DNA of 36,431 bases from Pelobacter sp. UBA6093 (GCA_002435955.1 DIWZ01000040.1:26295-62725), one strand, 5' to 3'. Positions 15,701-24,429 are shown, counted from the stretch's first letter. Numbers and translations are program-made. The notes: generated by a model not told the origin, from the sequence alone.

Positions 15701-17532
15701 GCCGTTTTATCCAGGCAGGATGGCAGGCGTACTGCTATGCTGTGAATAAAGCAATGAACCGCATTATCCCCCACTTCAAAATCAACATTGGTTTGTACTT
15801 CAAGGCCGAGGTCTTCCAGTACGGGCATGATCTGTCCGAGAGGTAGGGCCTGCATGCCGTAATACTGCAAAAGATATTGCCCTGCCTGCCCGGGAAGCGG
15901 ACCCCACAGAGCGAAGTGCTCATGCTTCCGACTCAGAAGCTTGTCCAGAGCTTCAATATCGCGTACGGCAAACCTGGGGTGCACAAGGGCGCGATATTCA
16001 CGGGGCAAAACAGGCAGATAGCGTGCAGTCAGCCGGGCACCCTCGGCCGGTCCGTGCAGCTTTTCCAGCAAATGCCCGCATTTTTCCTCCCAGGAACGAC
16101 CGATACGCGTCAATACCCGCTCAAGCCGGAGTGTATCGATCTGATCATGACTGGTCACCAACGGACAGCGAACCTGCAAGGTGACGGTGTCGCCGCTCCC
16201 TTGCCCGAGGTGGACGGATAATTGATCGGTACGCAGATAGCGCCGCAGATGGATTTCCATACGATGCAGATTATCGGGCGAATAGAACCGTCGCGGCAGC
16301 ATGATGACCAGAGTCAACCAGCCGGCGGCCAGGCCCGGGACGGTGGCGACCTTCACCGTGCCGTCACGATAGAGCTGAGTCAGGGCGCGGACTATACGTG
16401 TCAATTCGACGCGCTGGATCAAAAACAGCTCGATGGTGGGAAAGCCATCGAGCATCTCCATGGTTTTGCGCCAGTCATGACTGTGGCGGTGGATACCGAG
16501 AGAATGCAATACCTGTTGAATGCGACGCCGCAAGGGCGGCAGGGAAATATTGCCCTGGACACGTCCCTGAGAAGTCAGCATGCCGGCAAAAACGTGCTCC
16601 CGGCATAGCTCCGGATCGATATTTTCACGTAAGGCCAGAAACAGCAGCGGTTCCTCCGGGCGCACCGGACTCGGCTCCTCCCCGGGCACGACAGTCACCG
16701 TCTCGTACCGCAGCATGCGCTGTCGGAACGATGCAGGCATTTCACATAAACACTGGCCCGTCGGCGGAAATGCGTCCCAGTTGTCGGGGATGAATCCGGT
16801 GGCTGCGTCATTCTTCTGGAATAACACCAACTCGCCGTCATCGCGTAGCCGGATATCGATACAGCGGTAGGCCACCAATACAAAGTTACCGGCCTGTAAC
16901 CATCGCCAGAAAGCCCCATAACCGTCGGCCGTTGCAAGATCTTGCAGCCGTGCAAGGCATTGTTCCATGGCTGGACGGTCCACCGCCAACTGCGCCATCC
17001 CCTTCATCAGATGGCGTACATCCTCCACCAGGTCCGGATCCTCCTCCGGCAAATAACTCTGCAACTCAAAAATCATCATCGACAAGCGAGATATATTCCT
17101 GCCGCCTTGAACCAGAATGCGCCGGCCTTGCCTGTCACGCACGCTGAGTATCGGGTGAGCAACCACTCGAAAGCGCAGGATACGTTGCTTGACCAAACCT
17201 ATAACCGCATCAAACAGATAGGGCACATCCATGGCACACACGATCAGCCAGTAACGCCCCGATTTCGCCAACGGTTGCAACATAACCGAGGCATCATGGT
17301 TATCCTCACCGCCTTCGACAACAGACAGCAGTTGTTCCAGAAGCTGGGCCAACTCCTCGATTGTTAATACTGAAAAGGCTGCCAAGGCCGCATGCTCCAG
17401 CAAGCTTTCCGCCAAAAACGCCAGAGTATTCAGCCTCCCGGCATCATGCCGGTGTGCCAGAAGTTGCAGAGCCTGATCGACCATACGCTGGATAGGGCGA
17501 TCTTGCTTTGATGCTGTTGTATCAGCTGCCAT
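12730..17532 (-). CDS. gdhB: NAD-specific glutamate dehydrogenase, large (180 kDa) type
   Basis: 1600 residues, the usual size of the GDH180 class, which oxidises glutamate to 2-oxoglutarate plus ammonia with NAD. The long N-terminal part carries ACT-like regulatory segments; the catalytic core begins near residue 770 with YEIFVHSPSMMGIHLRGGKVARGGIRW, then EVLGLMNTQMIKNALIVPVGSKGGFV (around residue 830, substrate and catalytic lysines), a DQDTYLVVAADKGTAHFSD nucleotide-binding block, GIGDMSGDVFGNGLL, and VGEGGNLGFTQRARVEY. Most relatives read LMKAQ where this one has LMNTQ, but the VKNA-type lysine is kept. GAGGGAG seven bases before the ATG supports this start. Single-gene unit with its own terminator, so probably regulated alone; likely catabolic. 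Confidence 0.95.
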   Translation of the reverse strand: MAADTTASKQDRPIQRMVDQALQLLAHRHDAGRLNTLAFLAESLLEHAALAAFSVLTIEELAQLLEQLLSVVEGGEDNHDASVMLQPLAKSGRYWLIVCAMDVPYLFDAVIGLVKQRILRFRVVAHPILSVRDRQGRRILVQGGRNISRLSMMIFELQSYLPEEDPDLVEDVRHLMKGMAQLAVDRPAMEQCLARLQDLATADGYGAFWRWLQAGNFVLVAYRCIDIRLRDDGELVLFQKNDAATGFIPDNWDAFPPTGQCLCEMPASFRQRMLRYETVTVVPGEEPSPVRPEEPLLFLALRENIDPELCREHVFAGMLTSQGRVQGNISLPPLRRRIQQVLHSLGIHRHSHDWRKTMEMLDGFPTIELFLIQRVELTRIVRALTQLYRDGTVKVATVPGLAAGWLTLVIMLPRRFYSPDNLHRMEIHLRRYLRTDQLSVHLGQGSGDTVTLQVRCPLVTSHDQIDTLRLERVLTRIGRSWEEKCGHLLEKLHGPAEGARLTARYLPVLPREYRALVHPRFAVRDIEALDKLLSRKHEHFALWGPLPGQAGQYLLQYYGMQALPLGQIMPVLEDLGLEVQTNVDFEVGDNAVHCFIHSIAVRLPSCLDKTASVSELLLAALSAVRAGHTESDTLNKLVTAAAMSWRQLGVLRGYRDYLQQLGQPFGREEIGRALAGDAGMAKLLYAYFEARFQGAGEAHVLRQKEEELLPPLRQAMVAALDGVKDLRQDMIFRTLFNLIDATVRTNFYLCDNMIGHPLSFKIASMGIVDLPSPRPLYEIFVHSPSMMGIHLRGGKVARGGIRWCDRHEGMRDEVLGLMNTQMIKNALIVPVGSKGGFVVKNLSAERDTAQKQVARAYEDFIRGMLDVTDNLVDGTPQRSPQLVAYDDQDTYLVVAADKGTAHFSDSANAVSAEYRFWLGDAFASGGSHGYDHKQLGITARGAWVNVQRHFHELDVSYAGRELTVIGIGDMSGDVFGNGLLQSDKLRLLAAFDHRHIFLDPDPDPAASFAERRRLFELPRSSWADYDLRRISPGGGVFSRDAKDIPLSLQVRRWLGTHQGSTDGPGLIRMILAAPADLLWNGGIGTYVKADGETHQEVGDRPNDNVRIDARQLQVKVVGEGGNLGFTQRARVEYGLSGGRINTDAIDNAGGVACSDREVNLKILMRQLINGGHLSGLEERDRMLEALSGEICQAVLDDCDKQGLCLSLDRARCSDRLESFFAQMESLSNAGLLNPAAHHLPSLKQTMTRPERALTRPELAVLMAYSKMQMYQALLQSDLLDSPFGHDSLRAYFPDSLVERFGHALPAHPLAREIAATVMTNRVINQTGSAMCGRLCRQTGAELTEVAALYLLFDEALEGPRVRRVVTAGANRWPADRQLQWLLRLEKTLEEMCRWALVRKLGIPLQSSVVDAFQRDIESYLNILDEILPGEARQSLSELKAKLTQDGLDETLAKKCAALSYLEDFLPVANLALLTGEDLLTMAKLLSEVKQELGLPEIIESLGQVQALERWDRLAWQTLNSKFGSLGFDLALAVWRESAGDCHRFLALRGSRMRVLREQQARMRGSLPADYHPFVVLMGTFESLLGAGDREKSGQHPWSVV

Positions 17533-17941
17533 TGAATATCTCCCTCAAAAACATGAAGAATAAACATTGTCTTATCAACAGGTTATACGATACAAGTAAG
17601 GATGCAAGGAGGATACTGTCATCTTTACCGCTACAGGGGACAAGCGGGCTGCGAGAAAGTAACGGAGAACCATTGGGTGCTACCATCAATACCGTAAACA
17701 ACATTTAATGTTACTTGCTGTCCTTGTATGTTTCATTCTGAATATATTTTACCGTACAATGCACGCAACATGTTCCATCTTGAACGACCCACGCCCCTGC
17801 CGGGAGTGGAGAAGTGTACACGTCATGCCATTACCTGAGTTTGTATACACCACCCCGGCATGCACTTTTGCACAACTGATTCCTTTGCCATGGTCATCAC
17901 TTGAAGGGCCGCTTATTCCCGGGTTGAGGAGAACCAAATTT
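17533..17941. other. Divergent promoter region between gdhB and the hydS operon
   Basis: No gene is supported. It must carry the promoters of two diverging units. The palindrome GTGTACAC lies near 17815 and a related TGTATACAC near 17842. A run resembling a sigma-54 site has the wrong spacing and was rejected. Confidence 0.4.
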
Positions 17942-18190
17942 ATGAAGAAGCAAATCGTCATTTGCATGGGGAGTTCCTGCTTCAGTCGCGGCAACGACCG
18001 AAACCTTGAGATTATTGAAGAATTCATCGCTGAGCACAAGATGGAAAACAGGATTGATCTGCGTGGCAGCCGTTGCGAGGGAAAGTGCGACCACGGCCCC
18101 ATCCTCAAAATCGACGACAAGGTATTCTCTCACACAAACAAGGCTGACATCCTTAAAATTCTGAAGGACAACCTGTTTACCGGAGATTGA
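17942..18190 (+). CDS. Thioredoxin-like [2Fe-2S] ferredoxin
   Basis: 82 residues. Cysteines C8 and C13 (VICMGSSC) and C45 and C49 (RCEGKC) match the C-x4-C...C-x3-C pattern of thioredoxin-fold [2Fe-2S] proteins related to NuoE and to the N-terminus of NuoF/HydB. GAGGAG ten bases before ATG 17942 supports the start. It sits five bases before the sensory-hydrogenase gene, so it likely passes electrons to or from HydS. Confidence 0.9.
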   Translation: MKKQIVICMGSSCFSRGNDRNLEIIEEFIAEHKMENRIDLRGSRCEGKCDHGPILKIDDKVFSHTNKADILKILKDNLFTGD

Positions 18191-18195
18191 CGGTC

Positions 18196-19947
18196 ATGAA
18201 TCGAAACCAGGCCCTGCAGCCGCCCATCTATACCAGCGAAACGGAATGTCAAGACTGCTCCAAGTGCGTACGCTATTGTCCCGTCAAAGCGATCAAGGTC
18301 GCAGATGGCCAGGCCAGGATCGTGCCGGAAAGATGCGTAGCCTGCGGTACCTGCGTTCGCGTGTGTCCGGCCAAGGCCAAACGGGTCCGCGATGATCTCG
18401 AGCAGACCAGGCGGATGCTGGTTTCCAGCGACAGGGTATTCGCGTCGCTGGCCCCCTCCTTTGTCAGCGAATTTCCCGATATCCCCACCAGCCACATGAT
18501 TGCGGCTTTGGCAAAACTCGGGTTTACCGGAGTAAGCGAAACCGCCCTGGGAGCTCAGGAAGTATCGGCCCTGGTGGCCGCCGAACTGGCAAAAGGGGAA
18601 AATCGTCTATACCTTTCGTCGGCCTGCCCCGCTGCCGTTACCTATATCCAGAAGTACCTGCCTGACCTTTCCGGCTCCATTACCACCGTATTGTCTCCCC
18701 TGCTCTCGCACTGCACGATGCTCAAGGAACATTTCGGTGCGGATATCCGTATTGTCTTTATCGGGCCCTGCGGTGCCAAGAAAAATGAGGCCGATCGTCA
18801 CCCGGAGCTGCTCGATGCCGTCATCACCTTTGCCGACCTGCGGCAGTGGCTTGACGATGAGAACATCGACGTGGCGACCCTGATACCCGGCCAGGCCGAC
18901 AAATTTGTACCGGAAGCCTCTCAGGAAGGGGCGCTCTACCCGGTGGAAGGTGGCATGATCGAAACGGTGCGGATGCAGGGCGGCGGCGATAATGCACGGT
19001 GCATCACGGTAGCCGGCATCAATGGCATCCGCCACGTGCTGTCTGGGTTCAAACCCAAGTCCCTGCCCCAGCCGCTGTTCATGGAATTGCTGGCCTGCCG
19101 GGGTGGATGCATCAACGGGCCCTGTGCCGAGATGCGTGAAGGGAACCTGGATCAATGGCAAGAGGTTATCGCCCGTACCGAAGTGCCAACAACGCCGGTT
19201 CCTCGCATTCCGCGACGCGATATATTCGAAACCATCATCGACCAGCCTTTGCAGATTCGCCATTACAGCGAAAATGAGATCCGTGAGGCCCTGAGCCTGA
19301 TCGACAAGGAAAGGATCGAAGATGAGCTCAACTGTGGAGGCTGTGGCTATGAAACCTGCCGGGAGTTTGCTGAAGCGATTCTCTCGGGGCATGCTGAAGC
19401 CTCTATGTGTCTGTCCTATTTGCGTCGACAGGCTCAGCGCAAAGCCAATGCACTGCTGCATTGCATCCCTTCGGCCATCGTGCTGGTGGACAAGGATTTG
19501 CGGGTGCTGGATTGCAACCGCCAGTTTGCCGAACTTTTCAACGAGGATCTAGTGGAAGCCTACGATCTGCGTCCAGGCCTGAAGGGAGCCGTGCTGGAAC
19601 ACATTCTACCTTTTCCCCAACTTTTCAAGCACGTTTTCGACAGTGGCGCCACCTTGCAACACGATGCGTTGCATGTTAAGGACCGCATCTACCAGGTCAC
19701 TATATTCCCCATCGAACCGGGTCAAGTCACAGGAGGCGTCATCTGCGATATTACTGCCCATGAGATGCCACGCGAGATGATCGCCAAGCGGGCCCGCGAA
19801 GTCATTCACAAAAACCTCAAGACCGTTCAGGAAATCGCCTGCAAGCTTGGAGAAAACATGGCCGATACTGAAATCCTGCTACGCTCACTGGCAGAAGGTT
19901 TTTCGCCCGTCAAACGCGTAGACGACGCCTACGACAAGGACAGGTGA
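18196..19947 (+). CDS. hydS: Sensory [FeFe]-hydrogenase-like protein with PAS domain (HydS type)
   Basis: 583 residues. Order: two [4Fe-4S] ferredoxin sites (C18-C28 and C47-C57), an H-cluster domain, an extra Fe-S motif (C380, C383, C388, C405 in CGGCGYETC...SMC), and a PAS domain (about 418-525). H-cluster ligands are kept: C144 in SSACPAAV, C192 in GPCGAKKNE, C301 and C305 in ACRGGC. The proton-shuttle Cys of catalytic enzymes (TSCCP) is Ala here and the Met of MPC is Gly, both typical of slow sensory hydrogenases. Hence it probably senses H2 or redox state and signals through the PAS domain, rather than making H2. ATG 18196 has CGGAG ten bases upstream. Cotranscribed with the ferredoxin and phosphatase. 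Confidence 0.9.
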   Translation: MNRNQALQPPIYTSETECQDCSKCVRYCPVKAIKVADGQARIVPERCVACGTCVRVCPAKAKRVRDDLEQTRRMLVSSDRVFASLAPSFVSEFPDIPTSHMIAALAKLGFTGVSETALGAQEVSALVAAELAKGENRLYLSSACPAAVTYIQKYLPDLSGSITTVLSPLLSHCTMLKEHFGADIRIVFIGPCGAKKNEADRHPELLDAVITFADLRQWLDDENIDVATLIPGQADKFVPEASQEGALYPVEGGMIETVRMQGGGDNARCITVAGINGIRHVLSGFKPKSLPQPLFMELLACRGGCINGPCAEMREGNLDQWQEVIARTEVPTTPVPRIPRRDIFETIIDQPLQIRHYSENEIREALSLIDKERIEDELNCGGCGYETCREFAEAILSGHAEASMCLSYLRRQAQRKANALLHCIPSAIVLVDKDLRVLDCNRQFAELFNEDLVEAYDLRPGLKGAVLEHILPFPQLFKHVFDSGATLQHDALHVKDRIYQVTIFPIEPGQVTGGVICDITAHEMPREMIAKRAREVIHKNLKTVQEIACKLGENMADTEILLRSLAEGFSPVKRVDDAYDKDR

Positions 19948-19953
19948 TCCCCC

Positions 19954-21129
19954 ATGGGCAATGCGCTGTTTGTTGAAATCGAATCGTTCCAATACAACTG
20001 CGAAGGTGAGGATATCTGCGGCGACTGTTTCGTCATGGAGAAAACACCAGGGTTCAATCGTATCATAGCGGTGCTGTCGGACGGTCTCGGGCACGGCGTC
20101 AAGGCCGGCATCCTGTCCAACATGACGGCTTCCATGGCGCTTAAATTCGTCGGCAGCAATCAGGCCATCATACCATCAGCCGAAATCATGATGGACGCCC
20201 TGCCGGTGTGCCAGACGCGCAAAATCAGCTATGCCACCTTTTCTATCGTCGATTACAGACCCGGCGAAGGGGTACGGATTATCGAGATGGATAATCCGCC
20301 TGTCATTCTCATCCGCAACGGCGCCCTGGTCGAACCATCCTATCAGGAAGTCTGGTCGCCGCGTCATGAAAACCGCAAACTGCGCATTTACGAGATTGAC
20401 GTGCAATCCCAGGACCGGCTAATCATCATGTCGGACGGTATAAGTCAGGCCGGGCTCGGCTCCGACCAGCACAAACTCGGATGGCGGCGGCAGGGGTGCG
20501 CCAGCTTCGCCCTGGATCTCGTGCGAAAGGATCCGTCCGTTTCCGCCCGCAAACTGGCCAGGGAAATTGTCGACAAGGCCCGGGATCTGGAAAAAAATCG
20601 CAAGCCCGGCGACGACATGAGCGCCGCGGTATTTTATTTCCGGGTACCTCGCCGCACTATTTTGTTAACCGGACCTCCCTTCTCCAGGGGATACGATCAG
20701 GAATACGCCTGGATTCTCTCGACGTTTCGTGGCAGCAAGGTCATCTGTGGCGGGACTTCCGCGGAAATCGTGGCGCGCGAATGGGGCCGGGAAATTCACA
20801 CGGATTTGTCTACCATGGCGAAAGGAGTTCCGCCTATCGCCTACATGGAAGGGGTCGATCTGATTACCGAAGGTATCCTGACCCTCACTCATACGACACA
20901 ATTGCTGGAAGCTGGCGAGGCGCCCCAGGAAAACAACGGCGCGGCCAAACTGACCAATCTGCTGCGCGACAGCGACAGTATCCAGTTTGTGATCGGCACC
21001 AGAATCAACGAGGCTCATCAGAACCCACGTCACCCTGAAGACCTCGAAATACGCCGTAATACCACCAAGCGACTGGCCCGGGTACTGGAAAAGAAATACC
21101 TCAAGGAAGTCAACATTCGGTATATATGA
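19954..21129 (+). CDS. SpoIIE-type PP2C phosphatase, HydS partner
   Basis: 391 residues. The PPM/SpoIIE phosphatase core spans about residues 1-225, with metal-binding aspartates in GEDICGDCFV, LSDGLGHGVKAG, MSDGIS and GDDMSAAVF. A C-terminal domain of about 160 residues follows (ILLTGPPFSRGYDQ...KVICGGTSAEIVARE...), which I do not recognise but which may bind a ligand or partner. AGGTGA eight bases before ATG 19954 supports the start, six bases after the hydS stop. Sensory [FeFe]-hydrogenases are known to be genetically linked to such phosphatases; the likely output is dephosphorylation of a Ser/Thr-phosphorylated regulator, but no target is seen here. Confidence 0.88.
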   Translation: MGNALFVEIESFQYNCEGEDICGDCFVMEKTPGFNRIIAVLSDGLGHGVKAGILSNMTASMALKFVGSNQAIIPSAEIMMDALPVCQTRKISYATFSIVDYRPGEGVRIIEMDNPPVILIRNGALVEPSYQEVWSPRHENRKLRIYEIDVQSQDRLIIMSDGISQAGLGSDQHKLGWRRQGCASFALDLVRKDPSVSARKLAREIVDKARDLEKNRKPGDDMSAAVFYFRVPRRTILLTGPPFSRGYDQEYAWILSTFRGSKVICGGTSAEIVAREWGREIHTDLSTMAKGVPPIAYMEGVDLITEGILTLTHTTQLLEAGEAPQENNGAAKLTNLLRDSDSIQFVIGTRINEAHQNPRHPEDLEIRRNTTKRLARVLEKKYLKEVNIRYI

Positions 21130-21209
21130 CCTGAAGGAGGCTCGGGTCACGACACCTGGCAACTCGAAAGCAACCTGGGCCTGCCATGCAGCAAGCCGGG
21201 CATTGGCAG

Positions 21210-22244
21210 TCAGTCCGCCACGGCGCCCAGCAATGGGCGCAAATTCCCTATATCGACCCGCTCAAGGTCAGCCACATCCTTTAATATGCCGAGAAAAGCG
21301 ACATGCTCGGGATGTGCCTGACAGTGCACGGCCCGGCTGGCGTAATCCTGATGGGAAAAAGTCCCCCAATTGACCAACTGGCTGAAGTAGACTTCAAATC
21401 CAAAACCATGCGCTAATGCCACAAAATCGGGAATTTCCCGGTAATTGTTCTGCTGAACGATGAAGCTCAGCTTCACCGCCACGTTCAGGGTGGCGATAAA
21501 CGCCAGATTGCTCAGCAGTTGGGAAAAGTTCCCGCCACGGCGGTTGATAGCATAGGTCGACGCATCAGCCGCATCGATGGAAATCTCGGCGGTTCTGACC
21601 AAATCGCTGGCATAGGGCATGGACGTCCACATGCCCTGATCCCAAAGCAGACCGTTGGTATGCAGACGAATGATTTGCAACCGGGGAAAAACACTCTTGT
21701 CCAACCCTTGCAATAACGACCGGTATGAAGGACTGCCGAACGGGTCGCCAAATCCGGCCACAGTCATCTCCTCAAGCTCCGGACCGATAAAGCGTCGCAA
21801 GCGTGCCTCGATCTGATGCATACGCCCCTCAGCGCGCTTTCCCACCAGCATAAAATCCCGCCGACAGCTGGGACAAGCCAGGTTGCAGCGATGATCGTAA
21901 CAGAGATTTATCTTGCGCGGCCCAAAGGGCAAGTGCGTCATCTTATGGTGCAGTAAATGCCGGAGGGCAGCTGGCTTGACGTCCTTCAAGGTCATGACCG
22001 GCGCGGACGGACCCGCCAGGCGGGGACAGCGCGTATGATTGCACTGTACAAATGTTTCATCCAGCACAGAGCAGCGCAGACCTTTAGCAATCGCGCCATT
22101 CCAGATATCCCCCCAGGGTGTTTGCAACAGATTGCCCAGAGGAACGTTCAACCAGGACGGACAGCAGGCGAAAACCGAACCATCCCCATGTACTTCGCAC
22201 CATGTGAAGGGTTGTGTGCAAATCAGCCGATCATCGTCCGTCAT
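21210..22244 (-). CDS. Radical SAM protein with N-terminal SPASM-like region
   Basis: 344 residues. The radical SAM core carries CNLACPSC (C120, C124, C127), which binds the [4Fe-4S] that cleaves AdoMet, followed by GFGDPFGSP, LHTNGLL and ISIDAADASTY blocks. Unusually, the SPASM-like cysteines with the GNLLQTPWGDIWNG signature come first (C9, C16, C27/C28, C58, C68, C73), whereas SPASM is normally C-terminal. A strong GGGGGAG precedes ATG 22244. It faces the HydS operon convergently, so it is not obviously part of it. Substrate unknown: peptide or sugar modification and anaerobic sulfatase-type maturation are all possible. Confidence 0.85.
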   Translation of the reverse strand: MTDDDRLICTQPFTWCEVHGDGSVFACCPSWLNVPLGNLLQTPWGDIWNGAIAKGLRCSVLDETFVQCNHTRCPRLAGPSAPVMTLKDVKPAALRHLLHHKMTHLPFGPRKINLCYDHRCNLACPSCRRDFMLVGKRAEGRMHQIEARLRRFIGPELEEMTVAGFGDPFGSPSYRSLLQGLDKSVFPRLQIIRLHTNGLLWDQGMWTSMPYASDLVRTAEISIDAADASTYAINRRGGNFSQLLSNLAFIATLNVAVKLSFIVQQNNYREIPDFVALAHGFGFEVYFSQLVNWGTFSHQDYASRAVHCQAHPEHVAFLGILKDVADLERVDIGNLRPLLGAVAD

Positions 22245-22373
22245 GGTCTATCACTCCCCCTGGCCAGTCAAGGCATCAATTCTTAGCAAGCAACCACCCG
22301 ACTGACACCTTTCAGCGATCGCTTATCCGAGGCCACGTCAGCCGATCGATGTGTCCCATCCTGAAGACAACAA

Positions 22374-22404
22374 AAAAGCCCCAGGCATTTTGCCTGGGGC
22401 TTTT
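22374..22404 (-). terminator. Intrinsic terminator, probably bidirectional
   Basis: A perfect 14-bp stem (22374-22387 with 22391-22404) with a TTT loop, flanked by A and T runs. It lies 73 bp after the lipoprotein stop and before the radical SAM gene on the minus strand. Confidence 0.93.
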
Positions 22405-22476
22405 TACTTATTCGTGACGCAGGCTCCAGGTCTGTACAAAGCAACATACCTGTAGTCCGGTTTTTACCAGCCGCAA

Positions 22477-22707
22477 TTACTCGGCGGCTGCAGGCGCTTC
22501 CTCGGTCATGGCGTCAGCAGGCACTTCAGGAGCAACTTCCGTATTTTCTTCAACTGCTTCGGGTGCTACTTCCATTTGCTGATCCATTTCCGGTGCAACT
22601 TCCTGAGTCTCCTCTACTGCAACCGGAGCTTCTTCTTTTTTCTGACAGGCAACCGTCATACCAGCCATAAGAAGTACGCAAAGGAACACAAGGACTTTCT
22701 TAATCAT
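22477..22707 (-). CDS. Small acidic lipoprotein with VAPE repeats
   Basis: 76 residues. The N-terminus is a lipoprotein signal (KK, a hydrophobic core FLCVLLMAGMTVA, then the presumed lipidated Cys of AC|QKKEE). The mature part is almost only Glu, Ala, Pro and Val, with a loosely repeated EVAPE unit (three clear copies). The pattern fits an unstructured acidic surface or periplasmic tail; no enzyme motif. TAGGAGA seven bases before ATG 22707 and a strong terminator downstream support a real monocistronic gene. Function unknown. Confidence 0.8.
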   Translation of the reverse strand: MIKKVLVFLCVLLMAGMTVACQKKEEAPVAVEETQEVAPEMDQQMEVAPEAVEENTEVAPEVPADAMTEEAPAAAE

Positions 22708-23383
22708 GACAAATCTCCTAAACCCCGTTGAATGTGTGCTTAAATTTCGTCTGTCACTGTGACAGACGGCCACGAAAATACTCCTTTTTACAACAAAATC
22801 AACAGAAATTTTTCAAACGGCATTTTTTTTAACCGATGCTGTCATCCAAATTATTTTACGTCTTTATTTCAATATGTTACAAACAGGGCTAAAGAGCTTT
22901 CGCGACCTCTTTACATGCATGAACGGCGAGCGGGAAAACTCTCTTTTTTCAAAAACATGAAAATTCCAAAATTTTGATCCCGACGATATTCCGCAATTTC
23001 ATTCCCCGAGCCGGCAGGAAGCCTGACACCTGACAGGATGGCATCCTGCGCTATACAGCTGCGGGCGGTCAACTTTTACACTTCAAACAGGCAAAGCGCG
23101 ACGCATGACCCCATGCGGCGCCCTCTTCACAACCCGAAATTGTACGCTTGCACTGGGAACTATACGATAATCAGGATTGCCTGGAATGGGGTTAGCTCGA
23201 GTGATAAGAAAACAGGTCTTCATGGCTGACCGTTATCAACGAACATTTCAGCAGGTGCACACCCAAGACAAGCAGGCAATCGTATACCGAACTGACATTA
23301 TCACGCACTCTAACATTCGACCCATCCGAGTGCAAACAATAATTTAAAAAAAATTGGTCAGCAGGGGATGCCAAGGGGGATGC
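22708..23383. other. Long gene-free stretch between the lipoprotein gene and mobA
   Basis: No convincing gene is seen on either strand. The lipoprotein promoter should lie within about 100 bp of 22707. A 15-bp palindrome (CAGGATG, G, CATCCTG) is at 23034-23048. The rest is AT-rich near 22790-22980 and shows nothing I can name. Confidence 0.4.
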
Positions 23384-24031
23384 CTATTCGCCTCCAGGAA
23401 GCTCTTTACCTTCACCGGCAGGAATCAGAACCCCCAGGTCAGGTTCTCGAAAGCGCCAGGCTTCAAATTCCTGACGGGTATTAAGGTTGGCAAACATCGC
23501 CCAATCGGGACTAAAACCTCGTGCCGTCTTTTCATGGATATAGAGGGTATTCAATGCTCGAAGAAATTGGAATAGCGAAGTATTGCCATCTGCAAGATAG
23601 GCCTCGATATCTCTCACGAGTTCGCGGCTATAAAACGCATTAAACGGTTCAAGAAACTCGCCAGAGCGTGTAACGCAGGCCTGCACATCTTCTTCGCGCA
23701 GACGCTTTTGCATATAAAGGATATAATCCGGGTTAATAAAGGGCATGTCGCAGGCAAGCAGATAGACGTATTTTGACCTGGCGGCTTTCAATCCGACATG
23801 CAGACCAGCCAGGGGGCCTTTCCCGGAAAACTCATCGCTTACCAGAGTAAAGGAGGTTCCCCTGTACAGCTGCGGGGTATTGGTCACTACAATGATCTGG
23901 TCAAACAAGGCGGCCAGAGTCCGCCCGTGATGCCGCAACAGATGATGATTTTTGACCTGCAGAAGCTGCTTGTCAAAACCCATCCGGCTGCTCTTGCCGC
24001 CAGCCAGAATGACCGCGCTGCCGAATAGCAT
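23384..24031 (-). CDS. mobA: Molybdenum cofactor guanylyltransferase
   Basis: 215 residues. MobA adds GMP to molybdopterin to form the guanine-dinucleotide cofactor used by DMSO-reductase family enzymes such as formate dehydrogenase. The GTP/Mg-binding signature is VILAGGKSSRMGFDKQLL, followed by VSDEFSGKGPLAGLHVGL and LLACDMPFINPDY (metal-binding Asp). GAGGTG six bases before ATG 24031 supports the start. The last 40 residues or so are less conserved. It lies downstream of fdhA, whose catalytic subunit needs exactly this cofactor, though a hairpin and a ruined transporter lie between. Confidence 0.93.
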   Translation of the reverse strand: MLFGSAVILAGGKSSRMGFDKQLLQVKNHHLLRHHGRTLAALFDQIIVVTNTPQLYRGTSFTLVSDEFSGKGPLAGLHVGLKAARSKYVYLLACDMPFINPDYILYMQKRLREEDVQACVTRSGEFLEPFNAFYSRELVRDIEAYLADGNTSLFQFLRALNTLYIHEKTARGFSPDWAMFANLNTRQEFEAWRFREPDLGVLIPAGEGKELPGGE

Positions 24032-24429
24032 AGAAACACCTCAGGTCTCATGTATCCTCTGCGACGTCCGACTACCGGACAAGCAGACAGGAAAATCCAG
24101 GATAAGCTTTCAGGGACAGCTCAGCGCGTAAATTCGCCCGCTGTCATACCAACAAATCGGGTTCCATCCATGGCTCGACCCTGCGCTGGACCAGGCAACA
24201 ATGATTCCACCACCTGATTCCACTGCTGCGGGATCTTAGGCAACCATTGCCTAAAGACCTACGCACCGGAAATAATGGTCCTTTCCAGGACTTTTACCGA
24301 CCGATGTTATCCTTATGCAGCAGGATAGCATTACCCCCACTCACTGCACAACTGCGGGTACTTTGGTTTTGCAAAAAAAGTCAGATCCTGCGCACAAAAT
24401 AAGACTATGCATTTGTTCCTGTTGAGGCT
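24032..24429. other. Gene-free stretch with a perfect 8-3-8 palindrome
   Basis: No gene is supported. The palindrome TTAGGCAACCATTGCCTAA is at 24236-24254, about 205 bp upstream of mobA, and could be an operator. The remainder may include decayed transporter sequence. Confidence 0.4.

Noticed and set aside
17755..17765. Possible promoter-like AT-rich run in the gdhB/hydS gap
   Set aside because: No -35/-10 pair with proper spacing could be fixed with confidence.
17855..17875. Sigma-54-like GGCATGCACTTTTGCA before the ferredoxin gene
   Set aside because: The GG and GC elements are 11 apart instead of 10, and there is no support from a nearby activator.
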